This document shows, piece by piece, positions 1 to 10,140 of a stretch of 64,000 nt of DNA. The notes under the pieces were generated by a model, which saw only the letters and a list, made by a program, of their open reading frames with translations, was not told the DNA's origin and made no database searches. The first letter of the stretch is position 1; each line of letters opens with the position of its first letter. Both the position numbers and the translations under genes were made by a program. This DNA is from Actinomycetes bacterium (GTDB lineage Bacteria > Actinomycetota > Acidimicrobiia > Acidimicrobiales > RAAP-2): positions 62,001-126,000 of the forward strand of contig JAJYBR010000001.1 of NCBI GenBank assembly GCA_021778895.1. Direction: 5' to 3'.

Positions 1-771
1 GAACGTGGCCTCGCGCCAGGCGTCCCAGCCGTCGTCGAAGCGCCCGCGGTAGGCATCGAGCCACCGGGTCGGCGGCTGGTGCGGGGAGTGGCACGCGCCG
101 AAGGCCAGGTACAGGAAGAAGGGCTGGTCTGGATCGACCGCGCGCAGGTCGCCCAGGTACTCGATGGCGTGGTCGGCCAGGTCGGAGCTGAGGTGGTAGT
201 CGTCGCCGGCCTGGGCCGGACGGCGCACCGGATGGCTGTCGCAGAACAGCGCCGGGTGGAACTGGTGGGTCTCACCGCCGTGGAACCCGTACCAGCGGTC
301 GAAGCCCCGCGACAGCGGCCACGACGAGCGATCCCCCGCCGCGTTGGTCTCCGATTCCGGGGTGAGGTGCCACTTGCCCACGGCCAACGTGGCGTAGCCA
401 GCCGCGGACAGCACCTCGCTCAGCATCCCGTTCTCCGGCGGGATCTGGCCGTTGTAGCCGGGGAACCCGACGGCCAGGTCGGCCACGCGGCCCAGGCCGT
501 TGCGGTGGTGGTTGCGGCCCGTGAGCAGGCAGGCGCGGGTCGGGGAGCACAGGGCCGTGGTGTGGAAGTTGGCCAGGCGCACGCCAGCGGCGGCGAGCGC
601 GTCGAAGGTCGGGGTCTCCAGGTCCGAGCCGTAGCAGCCGAGCTGCGCGAAGCCGACGTCGTCGAGGACCACCAGCACCACGTTGGGTGCTCCCGCGGGC
701 GGCCGCCGGCGCTCCGGCCACCACGGTGTGGAGTCGCGCCAGTCCCGTCCGATCCGTCCGCGAAACTCCAT
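1..771 (-). CDS. Arylsulfatase family protein (5' part only)
   Basis: Type I sulfatase of the alkaline phosphatase superfamily, hydrolysing a sulfate ester of unknown substrate. The first 257 codons lie in the window and the gene continues past base 1. The N-terminus shows the metal-binding LDD near residues 36-38 and the CSPTR motif with Cys75, the residue converted to formylglycine in this family. HxxxGxWH-type elements follow (AVGKWHLTP). No signal peptide is visible, so the enzyme looks cytoplasmic. ATG at 771 is used. It is divergent from the membrane protein at 829. Family assignment is firm; the substrate cannot be told. Confidence 0.9.
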   Translation of the reverse strand, partial: MEFRGRIGRDWRDSTPWWPERRRPPAGAPNVVLVVLDDVGFAQLGCYGSDLETPTFDALAAAGVRLANFHTTALCSPTRACLLTGRNHHRNGLGRVADLAVGFPGYNGQIPPENGMLSEVLSAAGYATLAVGKWHLTPESETNAAGDRSSWPLSRGFDRWYGFHGGETHQFHPALFCDSHPVRRPAQAGDDYHLSSDLADHAIEYLGDLRAVDPDQPFFLYLAFGACHSPHQPPTRWLDAYRGRFDDGWDAWREATF

Positions 772-828
772 GGTGCCTCCGCGCTCAGCGTAGAGCGGCC
801 GTCGGCGCGCGACGGCCTAGGTTGGGCG

Positions 829-1875
829 GTGTGGTCGACCGCCGGCCGGGGGCGCCTGGTGCGCTGGGTGCTGGGCGTGGCTCTGGGCGTCGCCGCCCTG
901 GCGACGCTGCTCGCCGGTCGCGGTGAGCTGGCCGCGGCCCGCGCGCAGCTGACCCATCCGGCGACGGGACCGGCGGCCGCGGCCGTCAGCCTCGAGGCGG
1001 CGTCCCTGGCCGCCTACGCGCTGGCCCAGCGGCGGGCGCTGGCCACGGCCGTGCGCGTGCCGCTGGCGCGCCTGGCGGTCGTCACCCTGGTCAACGACGC
1101 CTTGGCTCTGACCGTGCCCGGCGAGCCCGCGGTCTCCAGTGCCTACCGCTACGCGCAGTACCGGCGTGCCGGGGTCGATGCGCCCGTGGCCGGCTGGGCG
1201 ATCGTCACCGTGATGGTGGCCCAGGCGGTGGCGCTGTCGGCGGTGCTGGCGCTCGGCATCGTCGTGGCGCTCCTCAGCGCGGCCCATCCCCCCGCACTCG
1301 CCTCAACCCTCGTGCTGCTGGCGGTGGTGCTGGTCGCGGGCATCGGCCTCCTCCAGCGCAATCGCGCGGTCCGGATGCTGAGTGGCGCGGTGCGCGTGGC
1401 CCGCCGGGCGTTCGGGGCGCGGCGACCCCGCGCCCTCGAGCGAGTCGAGGGCGTGCTCACCCAGATGCGCGAGGTGCACCCGGGCCGAGCGGGCCAGGTC
1501 GCGGTGATCGCCTGGGCGGCGAGTGCCTGGCTGGCCGATGCGGCGTGCCTCGCCGCGGCCTTCGCCGCGGTCCACGCAACGATCCCGTGGCGGGCGCTCC
1601 TGCTCGCCTACGGCATCGCGCAGATCCTCGCGGTGCTCCCGCTCGCGCCGGGCGGCCTCGGTCTCGTCGAGGGCGGGCTGGCCGTCATCCTCGTCGCCTA
1701 CGGTGCACCCCACGCCGCGGCGGTGGCGGCCGTCCTCGCCTACCGGCTCGTCACCTACTGGGGAGCGGCGGCCGTGGGGTGGGCCGCGTTCGGTCTCCAG
1801 GCGGTGCGACGCGCGCGGGGCCCGTCCGGGACCGCATCGAGCGATCCTGGACGGGCCCCAAGGGTCACGCCGTGA
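829..1875 (+). CDS. Flippase-like integral membrane protein (lysylphosphatidylglycerol synthase TM region family)
   Basis: A 348-residue polytopic membrane protein with about eight hydrophobic segments. The PGGLGLVEGGL stretch near residue 285 matches the PGGxGxxE signature of the UPF0104/AglD/MprF-type transmembrane domain family. Some members act in lipid or polyprenyl-sugar flipping; no soluble synthase domain is attached here. GTG at 829 is preceded five bases upstream by a TAGGTT -10-like hexamer and there is no Shine-Dalgarno sequence, so it may be leaderless. The 3' end overlaps the convergent hsp20 gene by 11 bases. The transported lipid is unknown. Confidence 0.8.
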   Translation: MWSTAGRGRLVRWVLGVALGVAALATLLAGRGELAAARAQLTHPATGPAAAAVSLEAASLAAYALAQRRALATAVRVPLARLAVVTLVNDALALTVPGEPAVSSAYRYAQYRRAGVDAPVAGWAIVTVMVAQAVALSAVLALGIVVALLSAAHPPALASTLVLLAVVLVAGIGLLQRNRAVRMLSGAVRVARRAFGARRPRALERVEGVLTQMREVHPGRAGQVAVIAWAASAWLADAACLAAAFAAVHATIPWRALLLAYGIAQILAVLPLAPGGLGLVEGGLAVILVAYGAPHAAAVAAVLAYRLVTYWGAAAVGWAAFGLQAVRRARGPSGTASSDPGRAPRVTP

Positions 1876-2299
1876 TCACGTTGCGGTCGTCGCGGGACGC
1901 CACGTCGATGCGGCGCGGCTTGGCGTGCTCGGCGATGGGGATCGCGATGGTGAGCACGCCGGCCTCGTAGTCGGCTTGGATCCGCTGGGAGTCCAGGCTC
2001 GTGCCCAGGAACACCTGGCGGGTGAAGGTCCCGTAGGGCCGCTCGGAGATCAGCCGCTCGACGCCCTCGGCGGAGTCGGGGAAGGCGCGCTCAGCGTGGA
2101 CGGTCAGCACGTTGTTCTCGACGGTCACCGAGATGTCCTTGGGGTCGATCCCGGGCAGGTCCACGAAGATGAGGAACGAGTCCTCCTTGCGGTACGCGTC
2201 CATCGGCACCGCGTGAGTCCGGGTGGTGTCCGGACTGGCCCAGAACTGCTCGAGGAATCGGTCGATGTCCCGGAACGCGTCAGTACGGATGAGAGCCAT
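1865..2299 (-). CDS. Small heat-shock protein, Hsp20/alpha-crystallin family
   Basis: A 144-residue ATP-independent holdase chaperone. The alpha-crystallin domain covers about residues 40-132, with the family's GVLTIAIP motif near the C-terminus. The ATG at 2299 has a strong AGGAGGTG ribosome site. Upstream lie a CIRCE element (2360-2386) overlapping the likely promoter and a 16-bp palindrome (2334-2349), so HrcA control is expected. HrcA itself is not in the window. The C-terminal codons overlap the convergent membrane-protein gene by 11 bases. Confidence 0.95.
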   Translation of the reverse strand: MALIRTDAFRDIDRFLEQFWASPDTTRTHAVPMDAYRKEDSFLIFVDLPGIDPKDISVTVENNVLTVHAERAFPDSAEGVERLISERPYGTFTRQVFLGTSLDSQRIQADYEAGVLTIAIPIAEHAKPRRIDVASRDDRNVITA

Positions 2300-2333
2300 G
2301 TAGCACCTCCTTGCTCATGAACTGCAATAGCAG

Positions 2334-2349
2334 GCCGACACGTGTCGGC
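2334..2349. promoter_or_regulatory. Perfect 16-bp palindrome in the hsp20 leader
   Basis: GCCGACACGTGTCGGC is a perfect dyad with no spacer, between the CIRCE/-10 region and the ribosome site of hsp20. A dyad with no loop fits a dimeric protein-binding site better than an RNA hairpin. No known operator is assigned. It would lie in the first transcribed bases if the -10 is at 2356-2361. Confidence 0.45.
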
Positions 2350-2359
2350 ATCACCTATT

Positions 2360-2386
2360 TTAGCAGTCGCAAGGCGAGAGTGCTAA
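2360..2386 (-). promoter_or_regulatory. CIRCE operator (HrcA site) of hsp20
   Basis: Inverted arms TTAGCAGTC and GAGTGCTAA are separated by exactly nine bases. The known CIRCE consensus is TTAGCACTC-N9-GAGTGCTAA, so there is one mismatch. On the minus strand the arm TTAGCA could serve as -35, with TAAAAT (2356-2361) as -10 at 18 bases spacing, placing the operator over the promoter. The hsp20 start is 61 bases downstream. Confidence 0.85.
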
Positions 2387-2389
2387 CGC

Positions 2390-3781
<1,392 letters not shown>

Positions 3782-3827
3782 GGGAGTCACTTTCTCTCAG
3801 GCCCGGAACCGGCGGGCCAGGCCCATG

Positions 3828-4697
3828 CTAGGTCTGCCCGCTGGCCCCCTCGGTGGCCGACACCCGTCGCACGGGGCGCGCGTACACGTCGGGACGGCGC
3901 AGCTGGGCGACGTCGATCTGGGCTCGCCGTTCGCGCACCGCGGCCAGGTCGAGCTCGGCGCGCACGACCTGGGGTGCGTCGCCGTCGGCCTCGGCGAGGA
4001 CGGCTCCCCAGGGGTCGACGATCAGCGCGTGACCGAAGGTGGCGATGCCCTCGGCGGTGCGTCCCGCCTGGGCGGCCGCCACGACGAAGGAGTGGGTCTC
4101 GATGGCCCGGGCCCGGGTCAGCACGTGCCAGTGGGCGGCGCCGGTCACCGCGTTGAAGGCGGCCGGGATGGCCAGCACCTCGGCCCCGGCGCGCGCCAGG
4201 ACGCCGTAGAGCTCGGGGAAGCGCAGGTCGAAGCAGACCGAGAGACCCAGGCGCAGCCCGTCGAGCTCGACCAGGACGGCCTCGTCCCCCGCGACCAGCG
4301 CGTCGGACTCGCGGTGCGAGATCGCCCCGGGGACGTCGACGTCGAAGAGGTGCGTCTTGCGGTAGGTGGCGACGACGTCGCCGGTCGGGCCGAAAACCAC
4401 GCTGGTGTTGGCCGGCGTGGTGGCGGTGCGCTCCAGCAGGCTGCCCAGGTGGACGACGATGCCGTGGCGCCGCGCCAGCGCGGCGAAGCGCGCCGTCGTG
4501 GGACCCGGCACGTCCTCGGCCACGTCGGCGAACGCGGCCGGGGGCCCGAGATACGGGGTGTACTCGGGCAGCTGGACGTAGCGCGCGCCGCCGCGCGCCG
4601 CCTCCTCGACCAGGGCCAGCGCCTGGGCCACGTTGGCCTCGACGTCGGCGCCCGAGCGCAACTGGACGGCTGCGACCAGCATCTTCTCGTCGCCCAT
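3828..4697 (-). CDS. Carbon-nitrogen hydrolase (nitrilase superfamily, Nit/omega-amidase type)
   Basis: A 289-residue amidase with the Glu-Lys-Cys triad visible as E45 (LPEYTPY), K114 (YRKTHLF) and C155 (SVCFDLRFPELY). The SVCFDLRFPE context matches the Nit1/Nit2 branch, which hydrolyses deaminated glutathione or alpha-ketoglutaramate. The natural substrate here is inferred only. ATG 4697 has an ideal AGGAGG four bases upstream. It sits 22 bases after the acyl-CoA synthetase and is probably cotranscribed with it. Confidence 0.88.
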   Translation of the reverse strand: MGDEKMLVAAVQLRSGADVEANVAQALALVEEAARGGARYVQLPEYTPYLGPPAAFADVAEDVPGPTTARFAALARRHGIVVHLGSLLERTATTPANTSVVFGPTGDVVATYRKTHLFDVDVPGAISHRESDALVAGDEAVLVELDGLRLGLSVCFDLRFPELYGVLARAGAEVLAIPAAFNAVTGAAHWHVLTRARAIETHSFVVAAAQAGRTAEGIATFGHALIVDPWGAVLAEADGDAPQVVRAELDLAAVRERRAQIDVAQLRRPDVYARPVRRVSATEGASGQT

Positions 4698-4719
4698 GGT
4701 GCCTCCTCGCGGCCGCACT

Positions 4720-6327
4720 CTACTGGGGCGGCGCCGGTGGAGCGCCGGGCGCGGGGGGGACCAGCAGCGCGCGCAGCTCGTGCTTGCGCGTCTTGCCGGT
4801 CGCCGTCTTGGGCAAGGCGTCGACGACGACGACGCGCTTGGGGACCTGGAAGCCCGCCAGCTGGCCCCGCGCGCCGGCCACCACCGCGGCGGGCAGCTCG
4901 GCCGCGTCGACCGAGCCGTCGGGGACGACGACGGCGCAGACCATCTCGCCCCAGTAGTCGTCGGGGATGCCCACGATCGAGCTCTCGCGCACGCCCGGCA
5001 GGGAGGAGACGACGCGCTCGACGTCGACCGACGACACGTTCTCCCCGCCGGTCTTGATGATGTCCTTCAGCCGGTCGGTGAACCAGACCACCTGCTCGCC
5101 ATCCAGGTGGCCGACGTCGCCGGAGTGGAACCAGCCGCCCGCGAAGGCGTCGGCGTTGGCGCTCGCGTTGTTCCAGTAGCCCAGGCACACGTGGGGTCCG
5201 CGGTAGGCGATCTCGCCCTCCCCGCTCGTGGGCCGCCCGGCGGCGTCCAGGCACGTGGTCGCGACCGTGGGCACCGGGGGCCCCCACGACGTCGGGGCGC
5301 TCCAGCGGTGCTCGGGCCACTGCAGGACGGTGGCCGGCACGACCTCGGTTTGGCCCGAGCCGAGGATCACCGCCGCGTTGGCGAAGCGCTCGTCCACCGC
5401 GTCGAGCAGCGCGGTGCTCATAGGCGCCATGGCGTAGACCGCGCGGCGCACCGATCCGACGTCGCGGGGCCGCCGGTCGAACTCGGCGATGATGGCCTGC
5501 CACATCAGGGGGAGCAGCATCGCGTGGGTGGCTCGGCGCGCCTCGATCTCGTCGAGGACGCGCGCGGGGTCGAAGGGGGCGACCAGGACCACGGTGCCCC
5601 CGGTGACCAGGACCGGCAGGCACAGGGTGTTGAGCGCCGTCGTGTGGAACAGGGGGAGCGCGTTGATGAGCACCGAGGGCTCGGGTCCCCACGCGTGGCC
5701 GAGGGCCAGCGCGTTGGTCAAAGCGGCCACGAGGACGCTCAGGTGGCTCGTCAGGACACCCTTGGGGCGCGAGGTCGTCCCCGAGGTGTAGAGGCACTGG
5801 ACGGCCGCCCGGTCCTCGACCAGCACCTCGACGGGCCCCGGGGCCGGCGCGGTCGCCTGGGCCCAGGGAATCGTGGCCTCGGGCGCGTCGTTCGTCGCGA
5901 TGACCGTGTGCGCGCGCTGGCGCGCCGGGAGCTGGGCCAGCAGCGGGGCGAAGGCGTCGTCGACGACGAGGTGCTCCACCCCGGCGTCGGCCAGGATCCA
6001 CTCGATGTCCGTGGGCGCCAAGGTCACGTTGATCGGGACGGCGACGGCGCCCACGCGCGCACAGGCGAAGTAGACCGCGAGGAACTTCCACGACGTCGTC
6101 ATCAGGGTCGCCACGGGCGCGCCGACGGCGACGCCGCGGGCGACCAGGGTCGCCGCGAGCGCGTCGACGGTGGCGTCGAGCTGGGCGTAGGTGATGACCT
6201 CGTCGCGCTCGACGATGGCCGCGCGGGTGGGGAACTGGCACGCGCTGCGCGTCAGGGCGTCGGCGACGTTGGTGCGGGTGGCCAGGTTGTAGGCCAGGGG
6301 GTCGACTCCCGATAGGTCTGCGCGCAT
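4720..6327 (-). CDS. Acyl-CoA synthetase (AMP-forming, class I adenylate-forming enzyme)
   Basis: Activates a carboxylic acid to its CoA thioester via an acyl-adenylate. 535 residues. The P-loop-like YTSGTTSRPKG lies near residue 180, the A5-type GSGQTE motif near 320, the hinge DRLKDIIKTGGENVSS near 420 and the catalytic C-terminal lysine in TATGKTRK near 510. Substrate chain length cannot be read from the sequence. ATG 6327 has AGGAGG four bases upstream. It lies 32 bases downstream of the acyl-CoA dehydrogenase at 7505, consistent with consecutive steps of acyl-CoA degradation. Confidence 0.92.
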   Translation of the reverse strand: MRADLSGVDPLAYNLATRTNVADALTRSACQFPTRAAIVERDEVITYAQLDATVDALAATLVARGVAVGAPVATLMTTSWKFLAVYFACARVGAVAVPINVTLAPTDIEWILADAGVEHLVVDDAFAPLLAQLPARQRAHTVIATNDAPEATIPWAQATAPAPGPVEVLVEDRAAVQCLYTSGTTSRPKGVLTSHLSVLVAALTNALALGHAWGPEPSVLINALPLFHTTALNTLCLPVLVTGGTVVLVAPFDPARVLDEIEARRATHAMLLPLMWQAIIAEFDRRPRDVGSVRRAVYAMAPMSTALLDAVDERFANAAVILGSGQTEVVPATVLQWPEHRWSAPTSWGPPVPTVATTCLDAAGRPTSGEGEIAYRGPHVCLGYWNNASANADAFAGGWFHSGDVGHLDGEQVVWFTDRLKDIIKTGGENVSSVDVERVVSSLPGVRESSIVGIPDDYWGEMVCAVVVPDGSVDAAELPAAVVAGARGQLAGFQVPKRVVVVDALPKTATGKTRKHELRALLVPPAPGAPPAPPQ

Positions 6328-6359
6328 GCTGCCTCCTCGTGTCTCGGGGTCCCTCGGGC

Positions 6360-7505
6360 CTAGGCCGGATAGCCCTCCAGGCGGGCCAGGACCTTGAGCA
6401 TCACCTCGTCGGCGCCGGCCCCGATGGAGACCAGCCGCATGTCGCGGAAGAACCGCGCCGTCCAGTTCTCCTCCATGTACCCGAGCCCGCCGTGGAACTG
6501 CAGGCAGAGGTCCGCGACCTCGCGCGCCAGGCGGCCCGCCGTGAGCTTGGCCACCGTCGCCCCCCGGGTGACGTCGAGACCGGCCACGACGTCGTCGGCG
6601 CACTGGTGGTTGTGGCTGACCAGCAGGTCGACCTTGGCCGACAGCTCGGCCATGGTGAAGGCCACGTACTGCTTGTCGGCGAGCGGGCTGCCGAAGGTCT
6701 CGCGCGCCTCCAGGTAGGTGCGCGTGCGCTCCAGGGCGTGGCGGCACTGGGCGGCCACGGTGTAGGCGGCGGTCAGGCGCTCCGTGACGAACTGGCGCAT
6801 CTGCTGCTCGAAGCCCCGTCCGGGGGTGCCGATGGTGTTGGCGACCGGGACGCGCACCGCGTCCAGGGCCAGCTCGGCGGTGTCCGAGGAGCGGTTGCCC
6901 AGCTTGTCGAGCGTGCGCGCCACGCGAAACCCCGGCGTCGCGGTGGGCACGATGATCTGGGACAGTCCGCGGTACCCGCCCTCGCTCGACGTGCGGGCGA
7001 GCAGGCAGACCCAGTCGGCCTGCTGGCCGTTGGTGATGTAGGTCTTGGTGCCCGTGATCACCCACTCGTCGCCGTCGCGCTCGGCCCGCGTGGTGAGGGC
7101 CGCGACGTCCGAGCCGGCTCCCGGCTCGGTGACCGCGATCGCCGCCACCGCGCGGCCGGCCAGGGCCGGGGCCAGGAACTGGGCCTGGAGCTCGGGGCTC
7201 CCGAAGGTGGCCAGCGACGGGGTGGCCATGGAGTTCTGCACGCCGATGGCCATGGACACGCCGGCCGCGTGGACGCGCCCGAGCTCCTCGCAGGCCACCA
7301 GCGTGTAGTAGTGGTCGGCGCCGCCACCGCCGTAGGCCGGGTCGTACTCCAGTCCGAGCAGCCCGACCTCGGCCAGGCGGGGGAACAGCTCGTGGGCCGG
7401 GAAGGCGCCCTCGGCCTCCCACGCGTCGACCGCGGGATTGATCTCGTGGTCCACGAGGGCGCGCACCGTGGCGCGAAACGCCTCGTGCTCGGGGGTGAGC
7501 CGCAC
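6360..7505 (-). CDS. Acyl-CoA dehydrogenase
   Basis: FAD-dependent alpha,beta-dehydrogenation of an acyl-CoA. 381 residues, usual length. Signature motifs are VTEPGAGSDV (about 135) and GTKTYITNG (about 165). The catalytic base is likely the Glu in GGLGYMEE (about 350), the position used by short/medium-chain and isovaleryl-type enzymes. GTG 7505 has no ribosome site, but TACGCT ends exactly six bases upstream, so the operon mRNA is predicted to be leaderless. First gene of the leftward operon; electrons would pass to an ETF not in this window. Confidence 0.93.
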   Translation of the reverse strand: MRLTPEHEAFRATVRALVDHEINPAVDAWEAEGAFPAHELFPRLAEVGLLGLEYDPAYGGGGADHYYTLVACEELGRVHAAGVSMAIGVQNSMATPSLATFGSPELQAQFLAPALAGRAVAAIAVTEPGAGSDVAALTTRAERDGDEWVITGTKTYITNGQQADWVCLLARTSSEGGYRGLSQIIVPTATPGFRVARTLDKLGNRSSDTAELALDAVRVPVANTIGTPGRGFEQQMRQFVTERLTAAYTVAAQCRHALERTRTYLEARETFGSPLADKQYVAFTMAELSAKVDLLVSHNHQCADDVVAGLDVTRGATVAKLTAGRLAREVADLCLQFHGGLGYMEENWTARFFRDMRLVSIGAGADEVMLKVLARLEGYPA

Positions 7506-7511
7506 CTGGGC

Positions 7512-7517
7512 AGCGTA
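7512..7517 (-). promoter_or_regulatory. Leaderless promoter -10 of the acyl-CoA dehydrogenase operon
   Basis: TACGCT on the minus strand, six bases (GCCCAG) before GTG 7505. No Shine-Dalgarno is present, so transcription would begin at the start codon. Confidence 0.6.
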
Positions 7518-7594
7518 ACCCAGCCCCGGCGCCGTGCGGGTGCGACGCGCATGGCTAGCCTGCGAGCGGGGTCGACGAGACGGAGGTGACCGAG

Positions 7595-8824
7595 GTGCCG
7601 TACGGGTTCAGTGAGCAGGGCCGGCGCGTGCACGACGAGGTGCGGCGCTTCGTCGAGAACGTGATCGCCCCCAACGAGGACCTCTTCTACGCGCAGCTCG
7701 ACGAGACGGGCATCGACGGCTACCCGCCGATCCTGGAGCGCATGAAGAGCCAGGCCCTCGAGCGCGGCCTGTGGAACCTGTTCCTGCCGCACCTGCGGGC
7801 CGACAGCCCGGGCACGCCGCTGTCCAACCTCGACTACGCGCCGGTCTCCGAGATGCTGGGCCGCTACGCCTTCGCCTCCGAGGTCCTCAACTGCAACGCG
7901 CCCGACACCGGCAACATGGAGATCCTCAACGAGTACGCCAGCGCCGCGGTCAAGGAGAGGTTCCTCGAGCCGCTGCTGGCCGGCGAGATCCGCAGCGCCT
8001 TCTCGATGACCGAGCCGGACGTCGCGTCCTCGGACGCCACCAACATCGGCCTGACCATCGAGCGCGACGGCGACGAGTACGTGCTCAACGGGCGCAAGTG
8101 GTTCTCCAGCGGGGCGCGCTCGCCGCGCTGCGAGGTGCTCATCGTGATGGGCAAGACCGACCCGAGCGCCCCGCGCCATCGCCAGCAGTCGATGATCGTG
8201 GTGCCGCGGGCGGCCGCGGGCGTCGAGCTCGGCCTCGAGCCCCACGTGTTCGGCTTCGACGAGCGGGGGGGCCACCCCGAGGTGATCTACCGCAACGTGC
8301 GCGTCCCGGTCGACTACCTGCTCGGCGAGGAGGGCGACGGCTTCGCCATCGCCCAGGCGCGCCTCGGTCCGGGACGCATCCACCACTGCATGCGCACGAT
8401 CGGCGTGGCCGAGCGCGCCTTGGAGCTGATGGTCTCGCGCTCGCTCGAGCGCACGACGTTCGGCAGCTCGCTCGCCCACAAGGGGCTGATCCAGGACTGG
8501 ATCGCCGAGGCCCGCATCGAGATCGACATGGCCCGCCAGTACGTGCTGCACACCGCGGACCTGATGGACCACGTGGGCAACAAGGCCGCGGCCACCGAGA
8601 TCGCCGGCATCAAGGTCGCCGTGCCCTCCATGGCCCTCAAGGTCATCGACCGGGCCATCCAGGTCCACGGGGCCGCCGGCGTCACGCAGTTCACGCCGCT
8701 CGCGCACCTCTACGCCGGCGTGCGCACGCTGCGCATCGCCGACGGGCCCGACGAGGTGCACAAGATGACGATCGCGCGCCGCGAGATCCGCCGCTACGCC
8801 ACCGAGTTCCACATCGCGCGCTAG
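7595..8824 (+). CDS. Acyl-CoA dehydrogenase (second, divergent)
   Basis: 409 residues, longer than the neighbour at 6360 and of a different subgroup (N-terminal RRFVENVIAPNEDLFY; FSMTEPDVASSDATN in place of the GAGSD motif; C-terminal VHGAAGVTQFTPLAHLYAG). This resembles the ACAD10/11-like branch and FadE2-like proteins, an assignment based on recalled motifs. GTG 7595 is chosen over GTG 7586 because GGAGG at 7582-7586 is eight bases upstream of the former and overlaps the latter. A TAGCCT -10 is at 7556-7561. Its stop is shared with the convergent nnr gene through CTAG. Confidence 0.92.
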   Translation: MPYGFSEQGRRVHDEVRRFVENVIAPNEDLFYAQLDETGIDGYPPILERMKSQALERGLWNLFLPHLRADSPGTPLSNLDYAPVSEMLGRYAFASEVLNCNAPDTGNMEILNEYASAAVKERFLEPLLAGEIRSAFSMTEPDVASSDATNIGLTIERDGDEYVLNGRKWFSSGARSPRCEVLIVMGKTDPSAPRHRQQSMIVVPRAAAGVELGLEPHVFGFDERGGHPEVIYRNVRVPVDYLLGEEGDGFAIAQARLGPGRIHHCMRTIGVAERALELMVSRSLERTTFGSSLAHKGLIQDWIAEARIEIDMARQYVLHTADLMDHVGNKAAATEIAGIKVAVPSMALKVIDRAIQVHGAAGVTQFTPLAHLYAGVRTLRIADGPDEVHKMTIARREIRRYATEFHIAR

Positions 8825-10140
8825 GGCAGCGGCGCGGGCTCGTGCTCCGAGAGCACCGCGGCGACCGCGGCGGGGAGGTCGCCCGCGCGCGCGTAGCGCG
8901 CCAGGCGCGCTCCGGCCAGTCCGTGGACGAAGGCACCCAGGGCCGCCGCCTCGAAGGCGTCGTGCCCGCGCGCGATGCTCGCGCCGATGATCCCTGCTAA
9001 GACGTCGCCGGTGCCCGCCGTCGCCAGGGCGCTGGTGCCCGAGCGCACGACGCGGAGTCGGCCGTCGGGCGCGGCGACGAACGTCGTGGGCCCCTTGAGC
9101 ACGACGACGCAGTCGCTGGCCTCGGCCAGTGACCGGGCCGCGGACATCCGGTCCGAGCCCGCGGGCGTCCCGCGCAGCCGCTCGTACTCGCCGTCGTGGG
9201 GCGTGAGGACCCACTCCTCGGGCGGGTGGGGCAGCTCGAGGACGTCGGGGGACAGCCCGTCGGCGTCCAGCACCACCGGGACGCGCACGGGGGTGAGCAG
9301 CTCGCTCAGCCAGGCCGCCGCGTCGCGTCCGAGCCCCGGTCCGGCCACGACGGCGCGGCTGCGCCGGTCGACCTGGCCGTCGGAGCGCACGACCTCGCTG
9401 GCCAGGGCCACCGCGCCCAGGGGCTCGCGGCTGGTCAGGCGGATCATCGAGGCGCCGGCCGCCAGGGCGCCGCGCGTCACCAGGTCGGCGGCCCCGGGCA
9501 TGCGCGCCGAGCCCGCCACCACGTCGAGGGCGTGGACCCACTTGTGGTCGTCGTGGCTCCAGCGGACGAAGGCTCCCAGGTCGTCGGGCGTCACGACGCC
9601 GGCCGGGGATTCGACGTCGATGCCGACCGTCGCCACGCGCAGCTCGCCGGCGTAGGCGGCGGCGTGCCCGGTGACGTGGGCGGGCTTGAGTGCCCCCAGG
9701 GCCACCGTCAGGTCGGCGCGCAGCGGCTGGCCCAGGACGTCGCCGGTGTCGGCGTCGACGCCGGAGGGCAGGTCGACCGCGACGACCAAGGTCGTCGGGG
9801 GCACGTGGGGGGCGCGGTAGGGGCGCGAGCAGCCCAGGCCGAAGGCGGCGTCGATCACCAGGTCGTAGCCGCGCAGCGCCGGGGGCTGGCTGGCGACCTC
9901 GACGAGGTCGACCCGCGCCCCGCGCCGGCGCAGCTGGTCGGCCGCGACCCGGCCGTCGGCACCGTTCAGTCCCGGGCCCACGAGGGCGGCCACGCGGCGG
10001 CCGTAGACGACGCCGAGCAGGTCGCGGGCGGCCAGGGCCACGGCGAGACCCGCGTCGCGCACCAGGGTGTCCTGGCCGCGGCGCGCCACCGCGCGGGCAT
10101 CGGCCCGGCGCATCGTCTCGACCGTGGCGATCGGGATCAT
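8821..10140 (-). CDS. nnr: Bifunctional NAD(P)HX epimerase / ADP-dependent NAD(P)HX dehydratase
   Basis: Repairs hydrated NADH/NADPH. The N-terminal half (about 1-190) is the YjeF_N/NnrE epimerase domain and the C-terminal half (about 200-439) is the YjeF_C/NnrD dehydratase. The dehydratase half shows GPGLGRD, DADGL and the ATP-site TAGTGDVLAG. The epimerase half carries GLNGADG where the usual motif is GNNGGDG, so substrate binding may differ. ATG 10140 is the canonical N-terminus (MIPIATVE). ATG 10176 and GTG 10203 are in-frame alternatives. The good ribosome site serves a 15-codon out-of-frame leader ORF (10184) that ends in an ATGA overlap with this start. Confidence 0.88.
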   Translation of the reverse strand: MIPIATVETMRRADARAVARRGQDTLVRDAGLAVALAARDLLGVVYGRRVAALVGPGLNGADGRVAADQLRRRGARVDLVEVASQPPALRGYDLVIDAAFGLGCSRPYRAPHVPPTTLVVAVDLPSGVDADTGDVLGQPLRADLTVALGALKPAHVTGHAAAYAGELRVATVGIDVESPAGVVTPDDLGAFVRWSHDDHKWVHALDVVAGSARMPGAADLVTRGALAAGASMIRLTSREPLGAVALASEVVRSDGQVDRRSRAVVAGPGLGRDAAAWLSELLTPVRVPVVLDADGLSPDVLELPHPPEEWVLTPHDGEYERLRGTPAGSDRMSAARSLAEASDCVVVLKGPTTFVAAPDGRLRVVRSGTSALATAGTGDVLAGIIGASIARGHDAFEAAALGAFVHGLAGARLARYARAGDLPAAVAAVLSEHEPAPLP

